A stretch of 42,453 bases of DNA. It comes from Verrucomicrobiaceae bacterium. Its GTDB lineage: Bacteria; Verrucomicrobiota; Verrucomicrobiia; Chthoniobacterales; JAATET01. Positions within the stretch are counted from its first letter, which is position 1. Every line of letters starts with the position of its first letter. The position numbers were made by a program, and so were the translations under genes. Below are positions 1-12,042 of this stretch, piece by piece. The notes below the pieces were generated by a model. The model was not told where the DNA came from and ran no database searches. It was given only the letters and a program-made list of their open reading frames with translations. The stretch lies in NCBI GenBank assembly GCA_027488755.1, contig JAIYAZ010000010.1, positions 1-42,453 on the forward strand. The letters run 5' to 3'.

Positions 1-518
1 ATGAGCAGCGGGGGTTCGTCGGCGACAAACACGCGCGTGAAATCGCTCTCCGCCTCCAGCGCGACGACGCGGGCGAGTGGCGCGATCAACGTGCGGCCCG
101 GCGTGCGCAGGCAGATGCGATCCGCGGCGGCGTAGGGAGGTTCGGCCTCCGCGGCAACCTCAAGCCCGCAGACCTGGCGCAGGCGGTCGACGGCCTGCGC
201 AAGGCGGGCGGGGCGCACGGGCTTGAGCAAAAAGTCCACGGCCTCGACCTCGAACGCGCGCACGGCATGCTCCGAGTGCGCGGTGACGAAGACGATGCGC
301 GGCGGCTCCTCCAGCCCGCGCAGCAGCTCGAATCCGCTCTCGCGGGGCATCTGCACGTCGAGGAAGAGGGCGTGCGGCCGAGTAGCCGCGATCAACTCCC
401 GCGCGCGGCCGGCGCCGTCGGCCTCGGCGACGATTTCCACGCCGGCGAGACCGGCGAGCGAGGCCCGGAGCGCCTGACGTGCGAGGCGCTCGTCGTCGAT
501 GAGCATTACGCGGAGCAT
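1..518 (-). CDS. LytTR-family response regulator (3' end cut by window)
   Basis: Two-component response regulator with an N-terminal receiver domain (residues about 1-115) and the beginning of a LytTR DNA-binding domain (from about residue 132). The receiver shows the acidic pocket (IDDE, residues 7-10), the phospho-acceptor Asp54 in LFLDVQMP, the switch Thr79 in FVTA and Lys99 in LLKP. The last readable part, RICLRTPGRTLIAPLARV, followed by LEAESDF, is the typical opening of LytTR. The reading frame runs off the left edge, so the C-terminus is missing. The ATG at 518-516 lies inside the last codons of the upstream histidine kinase gene (13-base overlap), which makes the two genes a coupled pair. 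Family identity is clear; the regulated genes are unknown, although the cellulase fusion starts divergently just beyond the kinase. Confidence 0.92.
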   Translation of the reverse strand, partial: MLRVMLIDDERLARQALRASLAGLAGVEIVAEADGAGRARELIAATRPHALFLDVQMPRESGFELLRGLEEPPRIVFVTAHSEHAVRAFEVEAVDFLLKPVRPARLAQAVDRLRQVCGLEVAAEAEPPYAAADRICLRTPGRTLIAPLARVVALEAESDFTRVFVADEPPLL

Positions 519-1564
519 GGTTCGCCGGTGAGTCTAAGTTCCGCGGTGACGATGCCGTCCATCTGGCTGAGCTCAAAGGAGGACCGGCCGGGATAGTGGT
601 ATTCGAGGCGGCGTCGGAGCGTCTCGAGGCCGACGCCTTCGGTGACCTCGAGGCTGGCGGGAAGGCGGCCGGGATTGTGGATCGCAATGGTGAGCGTATC
701 GCTCTCGCAGCCGGCGTAGATTTGCAGATCGCAGAGATCCTCGCGCAGGCCGTGTTTTACGGCGTTTTCCACGAGGGGCTGGAGGAGAAAGCTGGGCACG
801 AGCCGGCGGCGGGCTTCGACTTCGGCCTCGACGCTGGCCTGCATGCGCTCGCCAAAGCGCGCCTGCTCGATCTTGAGGTAGGCCGTCACCGCGTCGAGCT
901 CGAGCGCGAGCGGCGCGAGCACGCGGTGGCGGGTCTCCAGCGAGTAGCGGAGATAGTCCGAGAGTTCGTGCACCATTTCCTGCGCGACGGCGGGGCGCGG
1001 GGTGATCTCGGCGGCGATGCCGTTGAGCGAGTTGAAGAGAAAGTGGGGATCCAGCTGCGCGCGCAGGAGCTGGAGCTCCATCCACTGCGCCTCCTGCCGG
1101 GCCGCCGCGGCGGCCTCGCCCTGCACGCGGGCGGCCAGGAGCGCGCGCATCCAGAAATACGCGAGGCTCCACACGAGGTAGGCAAACCAGATGAAGATCG
1201 CGCGGAAGAGCCACTCCTCGCGCGGGGTCCAGCCGGGATTCGCCCAGCCCGTCACCGCCACGATGCCCTGCGCGAGCGCGGTCTGCAGCGCGGCGGCGGC
1301 GAAGGTGAGCGCCACCATCCAGGTCGCCGTCTTCAGCCGGAAGGGTTCGCCGATGGCCGGCCGGCGATACACCAGCCACAGCACGCCCGAAAACGCAAAG
1401 GCCACCGGCTCCTGCAGCAGCGTGAACACCAGCGCCCGCGCGGCGTCCTCGTGCACAAGCCAGCGCACCCCAAAGCCGAACAGCGCAAAACCGGCCCACC
1501 CCAGAAAATTCAGGCGCCAGAATTGCGCCGCGCTCATCGGCTCATCCGGGCGGGCATCCGTCAT
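506..1564 (-). CDS. LytS/YehU-type sensor histidine kinase
   Basis: Membrane sensor kinase of 352 residues. Four hydrophobic segments lie at about 17-35, 45-66, 80-105 and 118-142, with no separate periplasmic sensor domain. The His_kinase domain follows: phospho-acceptor His174 sits in LDPHFLFNSLNGI, the N-box is LQPLVENAVKHGL (Asn267) and a G-box-like GVGLETLRRRL is at about 310-320. This is the standard layout of the small LytS/YehU kinases that partner LytTR regulators. Its 3' end overlaps the response regulator gene by 13 bases, so the two are almost certainly co-translated. It is divergent from the AA10-GH9 gene across about 136 bases. The ligand cannot be told from sequence. Confidence 0.93.
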   Translation of the reverse strand: MTDARPDEPMSAAQFWRLNFLGWAGFALFGFGVRWLVHEDAARALVFTLLQEPVAFAFSGVLWLVYRRPAIGEPFRLKTATWMVALTFAAAALQTALAQGIVAVTGWANPGWTPREEWLFRAIFIWFAYLVWSLAYFWMRALLAARVQGEAAAAARQEAQWMELQLLRAQLDPHFLFNSLNGIAAEITPRPAVAQEMVHELSDYLRYSLETRHRVLAPLALELDAVTAYLKIEQARFGERMQASVEAEVEARRRLVPSFLLQPLVENAVKHGLREDLCDLQIYAGCESDTLTIAIHNPGRLPASLEVTEGVGLETLRRRLEYHYPGRSSFELSQMDGIVTAELRLTGEPCSA

Positions 1565-1700
1565 GCGGGCAGCATGGAGTCAACGCCCGCGCCGGTCAAC
1601 GCCCCGCCCGGCCGCTTCATCGAGTTTTCCGCCGCGTTCACCGAGTCCGGCGCGACAGGCGCGCAAAGCCGTCCAAAAGTGCCGCCATTCCCACCCCGCC

Positions 1701-5389
<3,689 letters not shown>

Positions 5390-5396
<7 letters not shown>

Positions 5397-5412
5397 ACGT
5401 CCCGTTCACGGG
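5390..5412 (+). terminator. Hairpin across the stop codon of the cellulase fusion
   Basis: A perfect 9-bp inverted repeat, CCCGTGAAC (5390-5398) and GTTCACGGG (5404-5412), with a 5-base loop. It includes the TGA stop at 5394-5396. No T-run follows (GGAAGAATGAAG), so it is not a standard intrinsic terminator. It could end transcription weakly or protect the 3' end of the mRNA. Confidence 0.4.
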
Positions 5413-5425
5413 GGAAGAATGAAGT

Positions 5426-5521
5426 TTGGAGATGGAAGATACCCGCAACCGTCGCTCTCCATCTCCAATCTCCCAGCTTCCATCTCCCATCGTGTTCCGC
5501 GACTCAGTCGCGGAACACGAT
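5426..5521. repeat. Purine/pyrimidine repeat block with a perfect palindrome at the purU 3' end
   Basis: GGAGATGGAAG (5428-5438) is repeated in inverted form as CTTCCATCTCC (5477-5487), and TTGGAGATGGA (5426-5436) as TCCATCTCCAA (5458-5468). The pyrimidine-rich side (5455-5488) directly abuts a perfect palindrome with 16-bp arms, 5489-5504 and 5506-5521. The right arm of the palindrome is the last coding part of purU; the left arm lies just past its stop and is an inverted copy. The block sits between the convergent cellulase fusion and purU genes. Confidence 0.85.
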
Positions 5522-6364
5522 CGTTTTGGCCCCATGCAGCAGCACGCGATCCTCGAGGTGGTAACGCACCCCCCGCGCCAGCGCGAGCCGCTCGCAATCC
5601 CGGCCCAGCCGCCGCAAATCCGCGAGATCGTGGAAGTGCTCCACGCGCACGACCTCCTGATCAATGATCGGCCCCGCGTCCAGCTCCGCCGTCGCGTAGT
5701 GGCACGTCGCGCCAATCAGCTTCACCCCGCGCTCAAACGCCTGCCGATACGGATCCGCCCCCGCAAACGCCGGCAGGAACGAATGGTGAATGTTGATGAT
5801 GCGCCCGGCGAACTGCTCACAAAACCACGCCGGCAGAATCTGCATGAACCGCGCCATCACGATCGCATCGGCCCCCACCTCCTCGCAGCGCCGCGCGATC
5901 TCGCGAAACGCCGCCTCCCGGTTCGCCGGCTCCATCGGCACATGCACAAACGGCAGGCCCTCCGCGGCCACGACGCCCTCGCACGTGCGGTGATTCGAGA
6001 GCACGAACGGAATCTCCGCCTGCAGCTCGCCAAACTTCCGCCGCCACAGCAGGTCCGTCACGCAATGTGTCTCCTTGCTGGCCAGCACCACCATCCGCGG
6101 CGCCTGCCCGGCCCGCCGCAGCGACCACGTCGCCCCCACCTCCCCGGCGCACCGCGCAAAATCCTGCTCCAACGCCGCGAGCGCGTCACCATCCTCGCCC
6201 GCATCAATCTGCAGGCGCAGGAAAAACCAGCGGGCCGCGTGGTCCGTGTAGCTGTGCGCCTCCGCGAGGTTCAGCCCCCGCGCGGCCACCAGCCCGGTCA
6301 CCCGGGCCACCAGGCCCACCGCATCCGGACAGCTCAACTTGAAAATCAATCCCTTCGACGTCAT
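5504..6364 (-). CDS. purU: Formyltetrahydrofolate deformylase
   Basis: Hydrolyses 10-formyl-tetrahydrofolate to formate and tetrahydrofolate, which supplies formate for purine synthesis and balances one-carbon pools. The 286 residues match the family length. An N-terminal ACT domain (about 6-85) is followed by a formyltransferase-like domain (about 88-280). The conserved core is visible: NIHHSFLPAFAGADPY (from Asn191), the catalytic His193 region and Asp229 in LDAGPIIDQ. Start ATG at 6364-6362; no Shine-Dalgarno is apparent. It converges on the cellulase fusion. Its last five or six codons form one arm of a perfect palindrome that continues past the TGA. Confidence 0.96.
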   Translation of the reverse strand: MTSKGLIFKLSCPDAVGLVARVTGLVAARGLNLAEAHSYTDHAARWFFLRLQIDAGEDGDALAALEQDFARCAGEVGATWSLRRAGQAPRMVVLASKETHCVTDLLWRRKFGELQAEIPFVLSNHRTCEGVVAAEGLPFVHVPMEPANREAAFREIARRCEEVGADAIVMARFMQILPAWFCEQFAGRIINIHHSFLPAFAGADPYRQAFERGVKLIGATCHYATAELDAGPIIDQEVVRVEHFHDLADLRRLGRDCERLALARGVRYHLEDRVLLHGAKTIVFRD

Positions 6365-6483
6365 GGCCCGTCACCGTTTAGCCCAGCGCCCGCCCCGCGT
6401 CGAGCGCGCTGCCGCTCCGCGCGTCGCCCCACGCACGGGAATTCCGGTTGCACCCGCCCGGCCGGCAGCGGATTCTTCGCCCC

Positions 6484-6681
6484 ATGCTCGACGCCCATCT
6501 CCTCACGCTGCTCTGCTGCCCGGTGACGCGGCAACCCCTGCGTCCCGCCACCCCGGAGGAACTCACCCGACTCGGCCTCGACGCCGCCCTCGTGCGCGAG
6601 GATGCCCGGGCCGCCTACCCCATCCGCGACGGCATTCCCCTCCTCGTCGCCGAGGAACTAATCCCGCTATCCTCGAACTAG
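6484..6681 (+). CDS. Trm112/YcaR-like small protein
   Basis: A 65-residue cytoplasmic protein of the Trm112p-like (UPF0434) family. Diagnostic parts are the start LLTLLCCPVTRQPL and the end YPIRDGIPLLVAEE; the latter is the family's YPI-x-DGIP-x-L signature. In other organisms such proteins activate methyltransferases or accompany lipid A genes; the partner here is unknown. ATG 6484 fits the family start better than the in-frame ATG 36 bases upstream. Only adjacent Cys residues at the first metal-site position are seen and no second pair, so zinc binding is unlikely, as in other bacterial members. Its TAG stop overlaps the TAG of the convergent neighbour in the tetranucleotide CTAG. Confidence 0.85.
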   Translation: MLDAHLLTLLCCPVTRQPLRPATPEELTRLGLDAALVREDARAAYPIRDGIPLLVAEELIPLSSN

Positions 6682-7589
6682 CGGGGCGTGTCCGCGCGCC
6701 CGTCCTCGACGGTGATCAGGCGAAAATCGCCGTTCTTATCGCGGTAAAATCCACGCAGCATCACCCGGTCGTCCAACCCACTCCGGGAGGACATCGCCGC
6801 TTCGTCCTTGCTCCAGACGTTGGCGCGCACGCGGCCCTGACGGTCGAGCACCTCGCGCAACGGACGCGTGAGCCGGGCGTATTCGCGGTCGTCCAACCGA
6901 ACCCGGGCCAGCTGCTTCTCGTTGTAAAGGGAGACCCACCAGGCGCCGTAGGCATCCGGCGCATCCGGCGGCGTGATCTCAATCGTGATCGCTCCCGCCG
7001 TGGCCTTTCCCCCGGTGAGCGGGATCGCATACATCGCCGCAACCTCCGCCCGCGTCGTCAGGAACCCTGCCAGGTAATTCCGAAGCATGTTCTGCGACTC
7101 CCGGTTTTTCCGATGCCGCCCAAACATCCCCAGCTCGATGCCGGCCGGATTCTCGGGATCGCCGTAAATGTTGAGCTCCGCGTAATCGTTCACGCGAAAG
7201 CTCTTGTAGGGCACGTTCCGAAAAACCCCGTTGTCGATCAGCGTCGCGGGAATCTCCACGAGGCTGCGAATGTCGTCGTGCGTGCGCAGATCATTCGCGA
7301 TCACGCGCCACGCCGGCAGATCACCCCGGCGCAACGCCTCGGTGAATTCCACGCCGTCATCCGGCACGTCCACGATCCGCACGATCCCGCTCTTCGGATA
7401 GCTGTTCTCCACCATCCGCTCCTGCAGCACCACGGCGTCCACCGTGTTCTTCACGATCAGCCCGCGCACCGTGCGCCCGTCCTTCAGCACCAGGCTGTCC
7501 GGCGCTTGGAACGCGTCGTCCGCCGCCCCCAGCCACGCGGGCGAAGCCAAACAAAACACGGCGAGCACGGCGGGAAAAAACTTCGTCAT
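6678..7589 (-). CDS. Secreted protein of unknown function
   Basis: 303 residues with a signal peptide (MTKFFPAVLAVFCLASPAWL, cleavage near GAA-DD at about residue 23). I do not recognise the family. The early part (SLVLKDGRTVRGLIVKNT, then VVLQERMVENSYPKSGIVRI) reads like a small beta-barrel segment of the kind in which a transcript-level KDGR-x-RG motif recurs in planctomycete/verrucomicrobial secreted proteins. The rest is mixed alpha/beta with no catalytic signature. The frame is open further upstream, to 7934, but the ATG at 7589-7587 gives the signal peptide and avoids overlap with the divergent GH1 gene. The stop overlaps that of the Trm112-like gene at CTAG 6678-6681. Confidence 0.75.
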   Translation of the reverse strand: MTKFFPAVLAVFCLASPAWLGAADDAFQAPDSLVLKDGRTVRGLIVKNTVDAVVLQERMVENSYPKSGIVRIVDVPDDGVEFTEALRRGDLPAWRVIANDLRTHDDIRSLVEIPATLIDNGVFRNVPYKSFRVNDYAELNIYGDPENPAGIELGMFGRHRKNRESQNMLRNYLAGFLTTRAEVAAMYAIPLTGGKATAGAITIEITPPDAPDAYGAWWVSLYNEKQLARVRLDDREYARLTRPLREVLDRQGRVRANVWSKDEAAMSSRSGLDDRVMLRGFYRDKNGDFRLITVEDGRADTPR

Positions 7590-7632
7590 TGTGGGAGGGG
7601 CCAACCCCCAGTAAGCCAACCAACACCCCCTC

Positions 7633-8955
7633 ATGGTCAACCTCATTCGCCCCGCGCTCCTCGCCGCCGCCGCCGTCCTCGCCCTCCCCGGCTGCGTCAC
7701 CGCGCCGCGCCCCCACCAAAAACCCGCCGCCACCCCGCCCGTAAACACCGGCACATTCTGGTGGGGCACCTCCACCGCCAGCTTCCAAAACGAGGACCGC
7801 GGCGTGAAAAAAGGCGACCCCGAATACTTCCAGACCGACTGGGACGTCTTCGCCGCGGAAGGCCACATCCCGCCCCGCGGCGACGACGCCACCTTCTCCT
7901 GGTCCCGCTTCGACAAGGACGTCCGCGCCCTCAAAAAACTCGGCGTGAACCACTACCGCTTCGGCGTTGAATGGGGCCGCGTCGAGCCCCAGCCCGGACG
8001 CTTCAACGAGAAAGCCATCGCCCAATACGTCCGCATGGCCCGCACCCTCCGCGCCAACGGCATCGAGCCCATCGTCACCCTCTGGCACTTCACCTTCCCC
8101 GCCTGGCTCTACGACTCGCAGGCCAAAAACCGCTCCGGCTTCCTCCACCCGGATATCGAGCCCGCCTGGCGCGCCTACGTCACCCGCATGGTCACCGCCC
8201 TCGCGCCCTACGTGAGCATCTACGTCCCGCAAAACGAGCCCAACGGCGCCCTCTACATCGGATACTTCGGCGGCCACTGGCCCCCCGGCCTCCTCCTCAC
8301 CCCCGGCGCCCTCAAGCAGGCCACCCGCGTCGCCGTCCGCATGTATCGCGACGCCGCCGGCATCATCCACCACCTCGAGCCCGACGCCCTCGTCATGGGC
8401 ATCTACTCTATCCCGAACTGGCGCCGCAACTACGTCCAGGACCCCACCGGCTTCGTCTACAACATGATGCAGCGACAAAACTTCGACCACCTCGACCAGG
8501 TCGCCGACGTCACCGACCTCATCGGCGTGAACTACTACTACTCGCAGGACGCCTCCGTCCTCCGCTTCATCCGCCGCCCCGAGGGCGAACTCTCGTCCGA
8601 CTACACGCAGAACGGCTGGGAAATCGATCCCGAGGGCCTCTACGCCGTCCTCACCACCGTCTCCAAGCGCTACGGCAAACCCATCGTCATCTCCGAAAAC
8701 GGCATTGGCACCCAGAGCGAGCAGAAAAAAATCCGCTACTTCCGCGAGCACGTGAACCAGATGCGCCGCGCCATGAACGACGGCGTCGACATCCGCGGCT
8801 ACTTCCCCTGGACCCTCATCGACAACTACGAGTGGGCCGAAGGCTACGCCGCCAACTTCGGCCTCACCCACGTCGACCGCGACACGATGGAACTCGTCAT
8901 CGAGCCCAGCGGCCAATGGTTCGCCAACTTCATCCGCGAAAACCCCGAGCCGTAG
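7633..8955 (+). CDS. GH1 family beta-glucosidase lipoprotein
   Basis: 440-residue glycoside hydrolase family 1 enzyme with a lipoprotein signal: the hydrophobic start ends in LALPGC, so Cys21 would be lipidated. The residue after Cys is Val, not Asp, so outer-membrane sorting is plausible under the E. coli rule. The acid/base Glu202 is in VPQNEPNG (usual TFNEP) and the nucleophile Glu355 in ISENGIG. Substrate-site blocks WGTSTASFQNE and WTLIDNYEWAEGY are also present. It probably cleaves cellobiose or other beta-glucosides outside the cytoplasm, a natural partner of the secreted cellulase fusion upstream. No Shine-Dalgarno precedes ATG 7633; the leader is rich in C and A. The exact aglycone preference is not visible. 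Confidence 0.93.
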   Translation: MVNLIRPALLAAAAVLALPGCVTAPRPHQKPAATPPVNTGTFWWGTSTASFQNEDRGVKKGDPEYFQTDWDVFAAEGHIPPRGDDATFSWSRFDKDVRALKKLGVNHYRFGVEWGRVEPQPGRFNEKAIAQYVRMARTLRANGIEPIVTLWHFTFPAWLYDSQAKNRSGFLHPDIEPAWRAYVTRMVTALAPYVSIYVPQNEPNGALYIGYFGGHWPPGLLLTPGALKQATRVAVRMYRDAAGIIHHLEPDALVMGIYSIPNWRRNYVQDPTGFVYNMMQRQNFDHLDQVADVTDLIGVNYYYSQDASVLRFIRRPEGELSSDYTQNGWEIDPEGLYAVLTTVSKRYGKPIVISENGIGTQSEQKKIRYFREHVNQMRRAMNDGVDIRGYFPWTLIDNYEWAEGYAANFGLTHVDRDTMELVIEPSGQWFANFIRENPEP

Positions 8956-8964
8956 GGGAGAGAT

Positions 8965-9041
8965 GGAAAGGCTGAGATTCTGAAAAACTGAAATTCAAAA
9001 TCCGCTCCGCGCCCGCCCGCTTTCAGCATTTCAGCCTTTCC
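8965..9041. repeat. Imperfect 21-bp inverted repeat between convergent genes
   Basis: Bases 8965-8985 (beginning GGAAAGGCTGAGATTCTG) and 9021-9041 (ending ATTTCAGCCTTTCC) are reverse complements with two mismatches, separated by 35 bases. Short CTGAAA-like units repeat within each side. The structure lies between the stops of the GH1 gene (8955) and the fucokinase gene (9045), so it may act as a two-way terminator, although neither side ends in a clean T-run. Confidence 0.75.
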
Positions 9042-9044
9042 TCT

Positions 9045-11921
9045 TCAGCTCCTCGTGACCTGCATCCCCGTCTCGCTCACCTGGAAATCCACAAACCGCG
9101 CGAGCGCGTTTGGCGGATTCGCCTCCAGCGTCTCCCGCACCCGCGCCGCGGCCGCCGCGTCCTTCGCGAACATCAGCAGATAACCGCCCCCGCCCGCGCC
9201 CAGCAGCTTCGCGCCCGCCAGGAAATCCTGCACGGACGCCAGCATCGCCGCCACCGCCGGCGGATTCGTCCCCGCGTCCAGCTCCTGGTTCAACCGCCAG
9301 CTCTCCGCGATCGCCCGCGCCAGCCCCTCGGCATCATCGCGCTGGATCGCCTCCGACGTGCGGTAGGCGTGGCGTTTGATCTGCGCCAGCAGATTGAGCT
9401 GCTCCGCGCGGTTCAGGAACATCCCGCGCACGACCTCCTGCAGGATGTGCTTCGCGACGCGTTTCAGCCCCGTGTAATAAAGCAGGATCGTCTGGTTCGC
9501 GTGCGCCGGCCCGAACAAGTGCGTCGGCAGCCAGCGAATCTCCGGCCGCTGCGCCAGCCCCGCCGCCGTCTCCACCAGCTTCAGCCCGCGGAAAATCCCG
9601 CCCGCCTGATCCTGCCAGCCCCCGCCGCTCGTCAGCAACTGCTCCAACGCCATCGTGCGCTGAAACAATTCCCGCGCGTCCCAGCCCAGCCCGCACGACT
9701 CGCTCAGCGCCCCCAGCAGCGTCGCCCCCAGGATGCTGCTCGTGCCCAGGCCCGAGCCCTTCGGCGTCGCCGCCAGCATCGACAGCTCAATCCCGCCGCC
9801 AAAGGCCTCCAGCACCTCGTCCAGCGAACGCGCTTCCCCGTGCCCGCCGAACCGCGGCTCAAACCCCGCCAGCGCCAGCGCGCCCTTCGCGAGCGAAAAC
9901 TCGTCGCCCACGCGGTTGTAGGCGGTCAGCTCCTCCAACGAACGGATCTTCGTCTCCGCCCCGAGATCAATCGACCGCAGCACCACGTGCCGCTCCGTCG
10001 TCTGGCGCACGTAGACCTGCACCGGCGGTTGCCCGTTGAGGTTCACCGCCACGTTCACCACCGCCCCGCCATTCTGCAGGCAGTAGGGCGGCGTGTCGGA
10101 CCACCCGCCCGCCAGGTCGAGCCGCACCGGGCTGCGCGCCCAGGCAATCTGGTCGTCCATCAACGTGCGGCGCGGACTCGCCGGCCGCCGCGCCACGCCC
10201 GCGGTGATCGCGTTGCGCAGCACGTCAAAGGCCCGCGCCTCCTCGCCCGCCACCGCCTCGCCCCCTCCGCCATGCCGCCGCACCGCCCCGCGAAACATCG
10301 CGTCGTGCACCTCGTCCATCGTGGACCCCGCCGCCGCCGGCACCGGCGGCAACTCCGCCCCCGACTCCGCATACAACGCCGCCGCGTGATCCAGATCCAG
10401 CCGCGGAAAAATGTTCACCGCCCGGTGCTGGTAGAGCGCCGGCAGCGCCCGCATCGTGAGCTCCCGCCGCTGCGCCGCGAGGCGCACGAGGTTCGCCCGC
10501 TCGCCGAGCATCTGCGCCGAAATCCGCTCCGCCGCCAGCCACGCCGCCGCCTGCGCTGGCGCGGGTGCCGGCCGCTCGTCGATCAGCCACTGGAGAAACG
10601 CCGCGTCCGGCACCGCCGGCAGCACCGGAAAAATCCGCGCCAATTGAATGTCCGTTCCCGGCTCCAGCCTCGCCGCGGCGAAGTCCAGCCCGCGCCGCGC
10701 CAGCCACTCCGCGAACGGCTCGCCCAGATAGCCCGCCTCCGCCAGCGGCCCGCTGAACGTGTCGTCAAATCCGTAGACGCGCGGACACCACGCCGTCCCG
10801 CCCACCGGCACCAGGTCGATGCACACGCCCGGCCGCAGGGCGAAATCCCACGCCCCGGCGGGAAAACCCGTCAGCACGTTTTCCGTCGTCAGCGGCAGCT
10901 CCGCCGGCAGCGCGCAATTCTCCACCCAGATGTTCCGATTCGCCGCCGAGCGCCGCGCGAAGCGGAAGTCCGAGTTCAGCACATACACGTCGGGGTGCGG
11001 CCGCAGCCCCGGATGCGAACTCCGCGACTGGTCGAGATCGGCGTTCTGCAGCTCCGACGCCGACTCGATCATCTGCCGCGTCGTGCCGAAATGGTGAAAC
11101 CGCGCCTCCGGCAGCGCGACCACCGCCGCCGTCAGGCCCGCCAGCGCCGCGTCCGCCACGCGCGGGGTCGCCCCTAGCGCTGGCCCGAGATCCGCGTAAA
11201 GTTCGTATTTGCCCGGCGCGCCGCCGGCGAACCCCTCCCCGTCCCAGCCGCACTTCCCGAGCAGCGCTTCCACCGCCCGCGCGCTCAGCAGCCACATCCC
11301 CGTGTCCACGAGGAACAAATACTCCGCCGCCAGCCGGCGAATCTCCGCCGGACTCGGCTTTTGCAGGAAAAACGCCAGCCCTGCGTCCTCCGTGCGCGGC
11401 ACGAAAAACACCCCGAAATGCGACGCCGTCTCCGCGTCCACCCACATCCCGAGCCCGATCACATCCGCCTCGGGAAACTCCGGCAAATCCGGCGCGAACC
11501 GCAGCATCACGTCCCCGCTCGCCACCAGCACGCGCGACGTCTCCGGCGCATGCCTCAGCACCCGCTCGTAATCGGGCGCCTGCAGGTCGAGCAACGTCTG
11601 GTCCAGTCGCTGCCCCTCCGCCCAGCGCAGCGCCGGCATCGGCAGCAGAATCTTGCCCGGGGCCGCGTAGGCCGGCAGCCGCCGGCTCTGCCCGCCCGCC
11701 AGCAGCGCCAGCTTCTTCCGGTCGCGCAGCCATTCCGCAAACGTCGCCCCGCCCCCCTGCTCCCGCCAGGCCGACACCAGCAAATGCGCCACCCCGCCGC
11801 CCGAGCCCAGCTTGCCGCCGGGAGGATCACTCGTGGCAAACCATTCCGGCCGACCCGCCAGCGTGGAAAAACTCGCCGCCATCGCCGGCGGCAACGAAAT
11901 CAAAGGGGCAACGCGCATCAT
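9045..11921 (-). CDS. fkp: Bifunctional L-fucokinase / GDP-L-fucose pyrophosphorylase
   Basis: About 958 residues, close to the 949-residue Bacteroides Fkp. The N-terminal half resembles the L-fucose-1-phosphate guanylyltransferase, with a nucleotide loop LLAGGQSRRLPAYAAPGK at about 73-90. The C-terminal half is a GHMP sugar kinase with WARSPVRLDLAGGWSDTPP, the ATP loop PKGSGLGTSSILGA near residue 720 and GAGGGGYLLMF near the end. It would turn free L-fucose into GDP-fucose for glycan fucosylation in the cytoplasm. The ATG at 11921-11919 is preceded by AAGGA at a sensible distance; the next codon is also ATG. The gene is divergent from the PfkB kinase. The assignment rests on layout and motifs; fucose versus a related sugar (D-arabinose, heptose) cannot be separated here. 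Confidence 0.88.
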   Translation of the reverse strand: MMRVAPLISLPPAMAASFSTLAGRPEWFATSDPPGGKLGSGGGVAHLLVSAWREQGGGATFAEWLRDRKKLALLAGGQSRRLPAYAAPGKILLPMPALRWAEGQRLDQTLLDLQAPDYERVLRHAPETSRVLVASGDVMLRFAPDLPEFPEADVIGLGMWVDAETASHFGVFFVPRTEDAGLAFFLQKPSPAEIRRLAAEYLFLVDTGMWLLSARAVEALLGKCGWDGEGFAGGAPGKYELYADLGPALGATPRVADAALAGLTAAVVALPEARFHHFGTTRQMIESASELQNADLDQSRSSHPGLRPHPDVYVLNSDFRFARRSAANRNIWVENCALPAELPLTTENVLTGFPAGAWDFALRPGVCIDLVPVGGTAWCPRVYGFDDTFSGPLAEAGYLGEPFAEWLARRGLDFAAARLEPGTDIQLARIFPVLPAVPDAAFLQWLIDERPAPAPAQAAAWLAAERISAQMLGERANLVRLAAQRRELTMRALPALYQHRAVNIFPRLDLDHAAALYAESGAELPPVPAAAGSTMDEVHDAMFRGAVRRHGGGGEAVAGEEARAFDVLRNAITAGVARRPASPRRTLMDDQIAWARSPVRLDLAGGWSDTPPYCLQNGGAVVNVAVNLNGQPPVQVYVRQTTERHVVLRSIDLGAETKIRSLEELTAYNRVGDEFSLAKGALALAGFEPRFGGHGEARSLDEVLEAFGGGIELSMLAATPKGSGLGTSSILGATLLGALSESCGLGWDARELFQRTMALEQLLTSGGGWQDQAGGIFRGLKLVETAAGLAQRPEIRWLPTHLFGPAHANQTILLYYTGLKRVAKHILQEVVRGMFLNRAEQLNLLAQIKRHAYRTSEAIQRDDAEGLARAIAESWRLNQELDAGTNPPAVAAMLASVQDFLAGAKLLGAGGGGYLLMFAKDAAAAARVRETLEANPPNALARFVDFQVSETGMQVTRS

Positions 11922-12042
11922 GCGCGCCAAGTAATCCTTCGCCGCCCCGCAAAAGAAAAGCGCAACCTCACGCCCCGCCGTTCGCGGCGACGCGCCCCGG
12001 CATTCCCCTCCCCCCGCGCTCTCTGGTAACCTCCACTCCACC

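Noticed and set aside
9369-11177. Plus-strand open frame of about 600 codons opposite fkp
   Set aside because: Arg/Pro-rich translation without domains; shadow of the conserved fkp gene.
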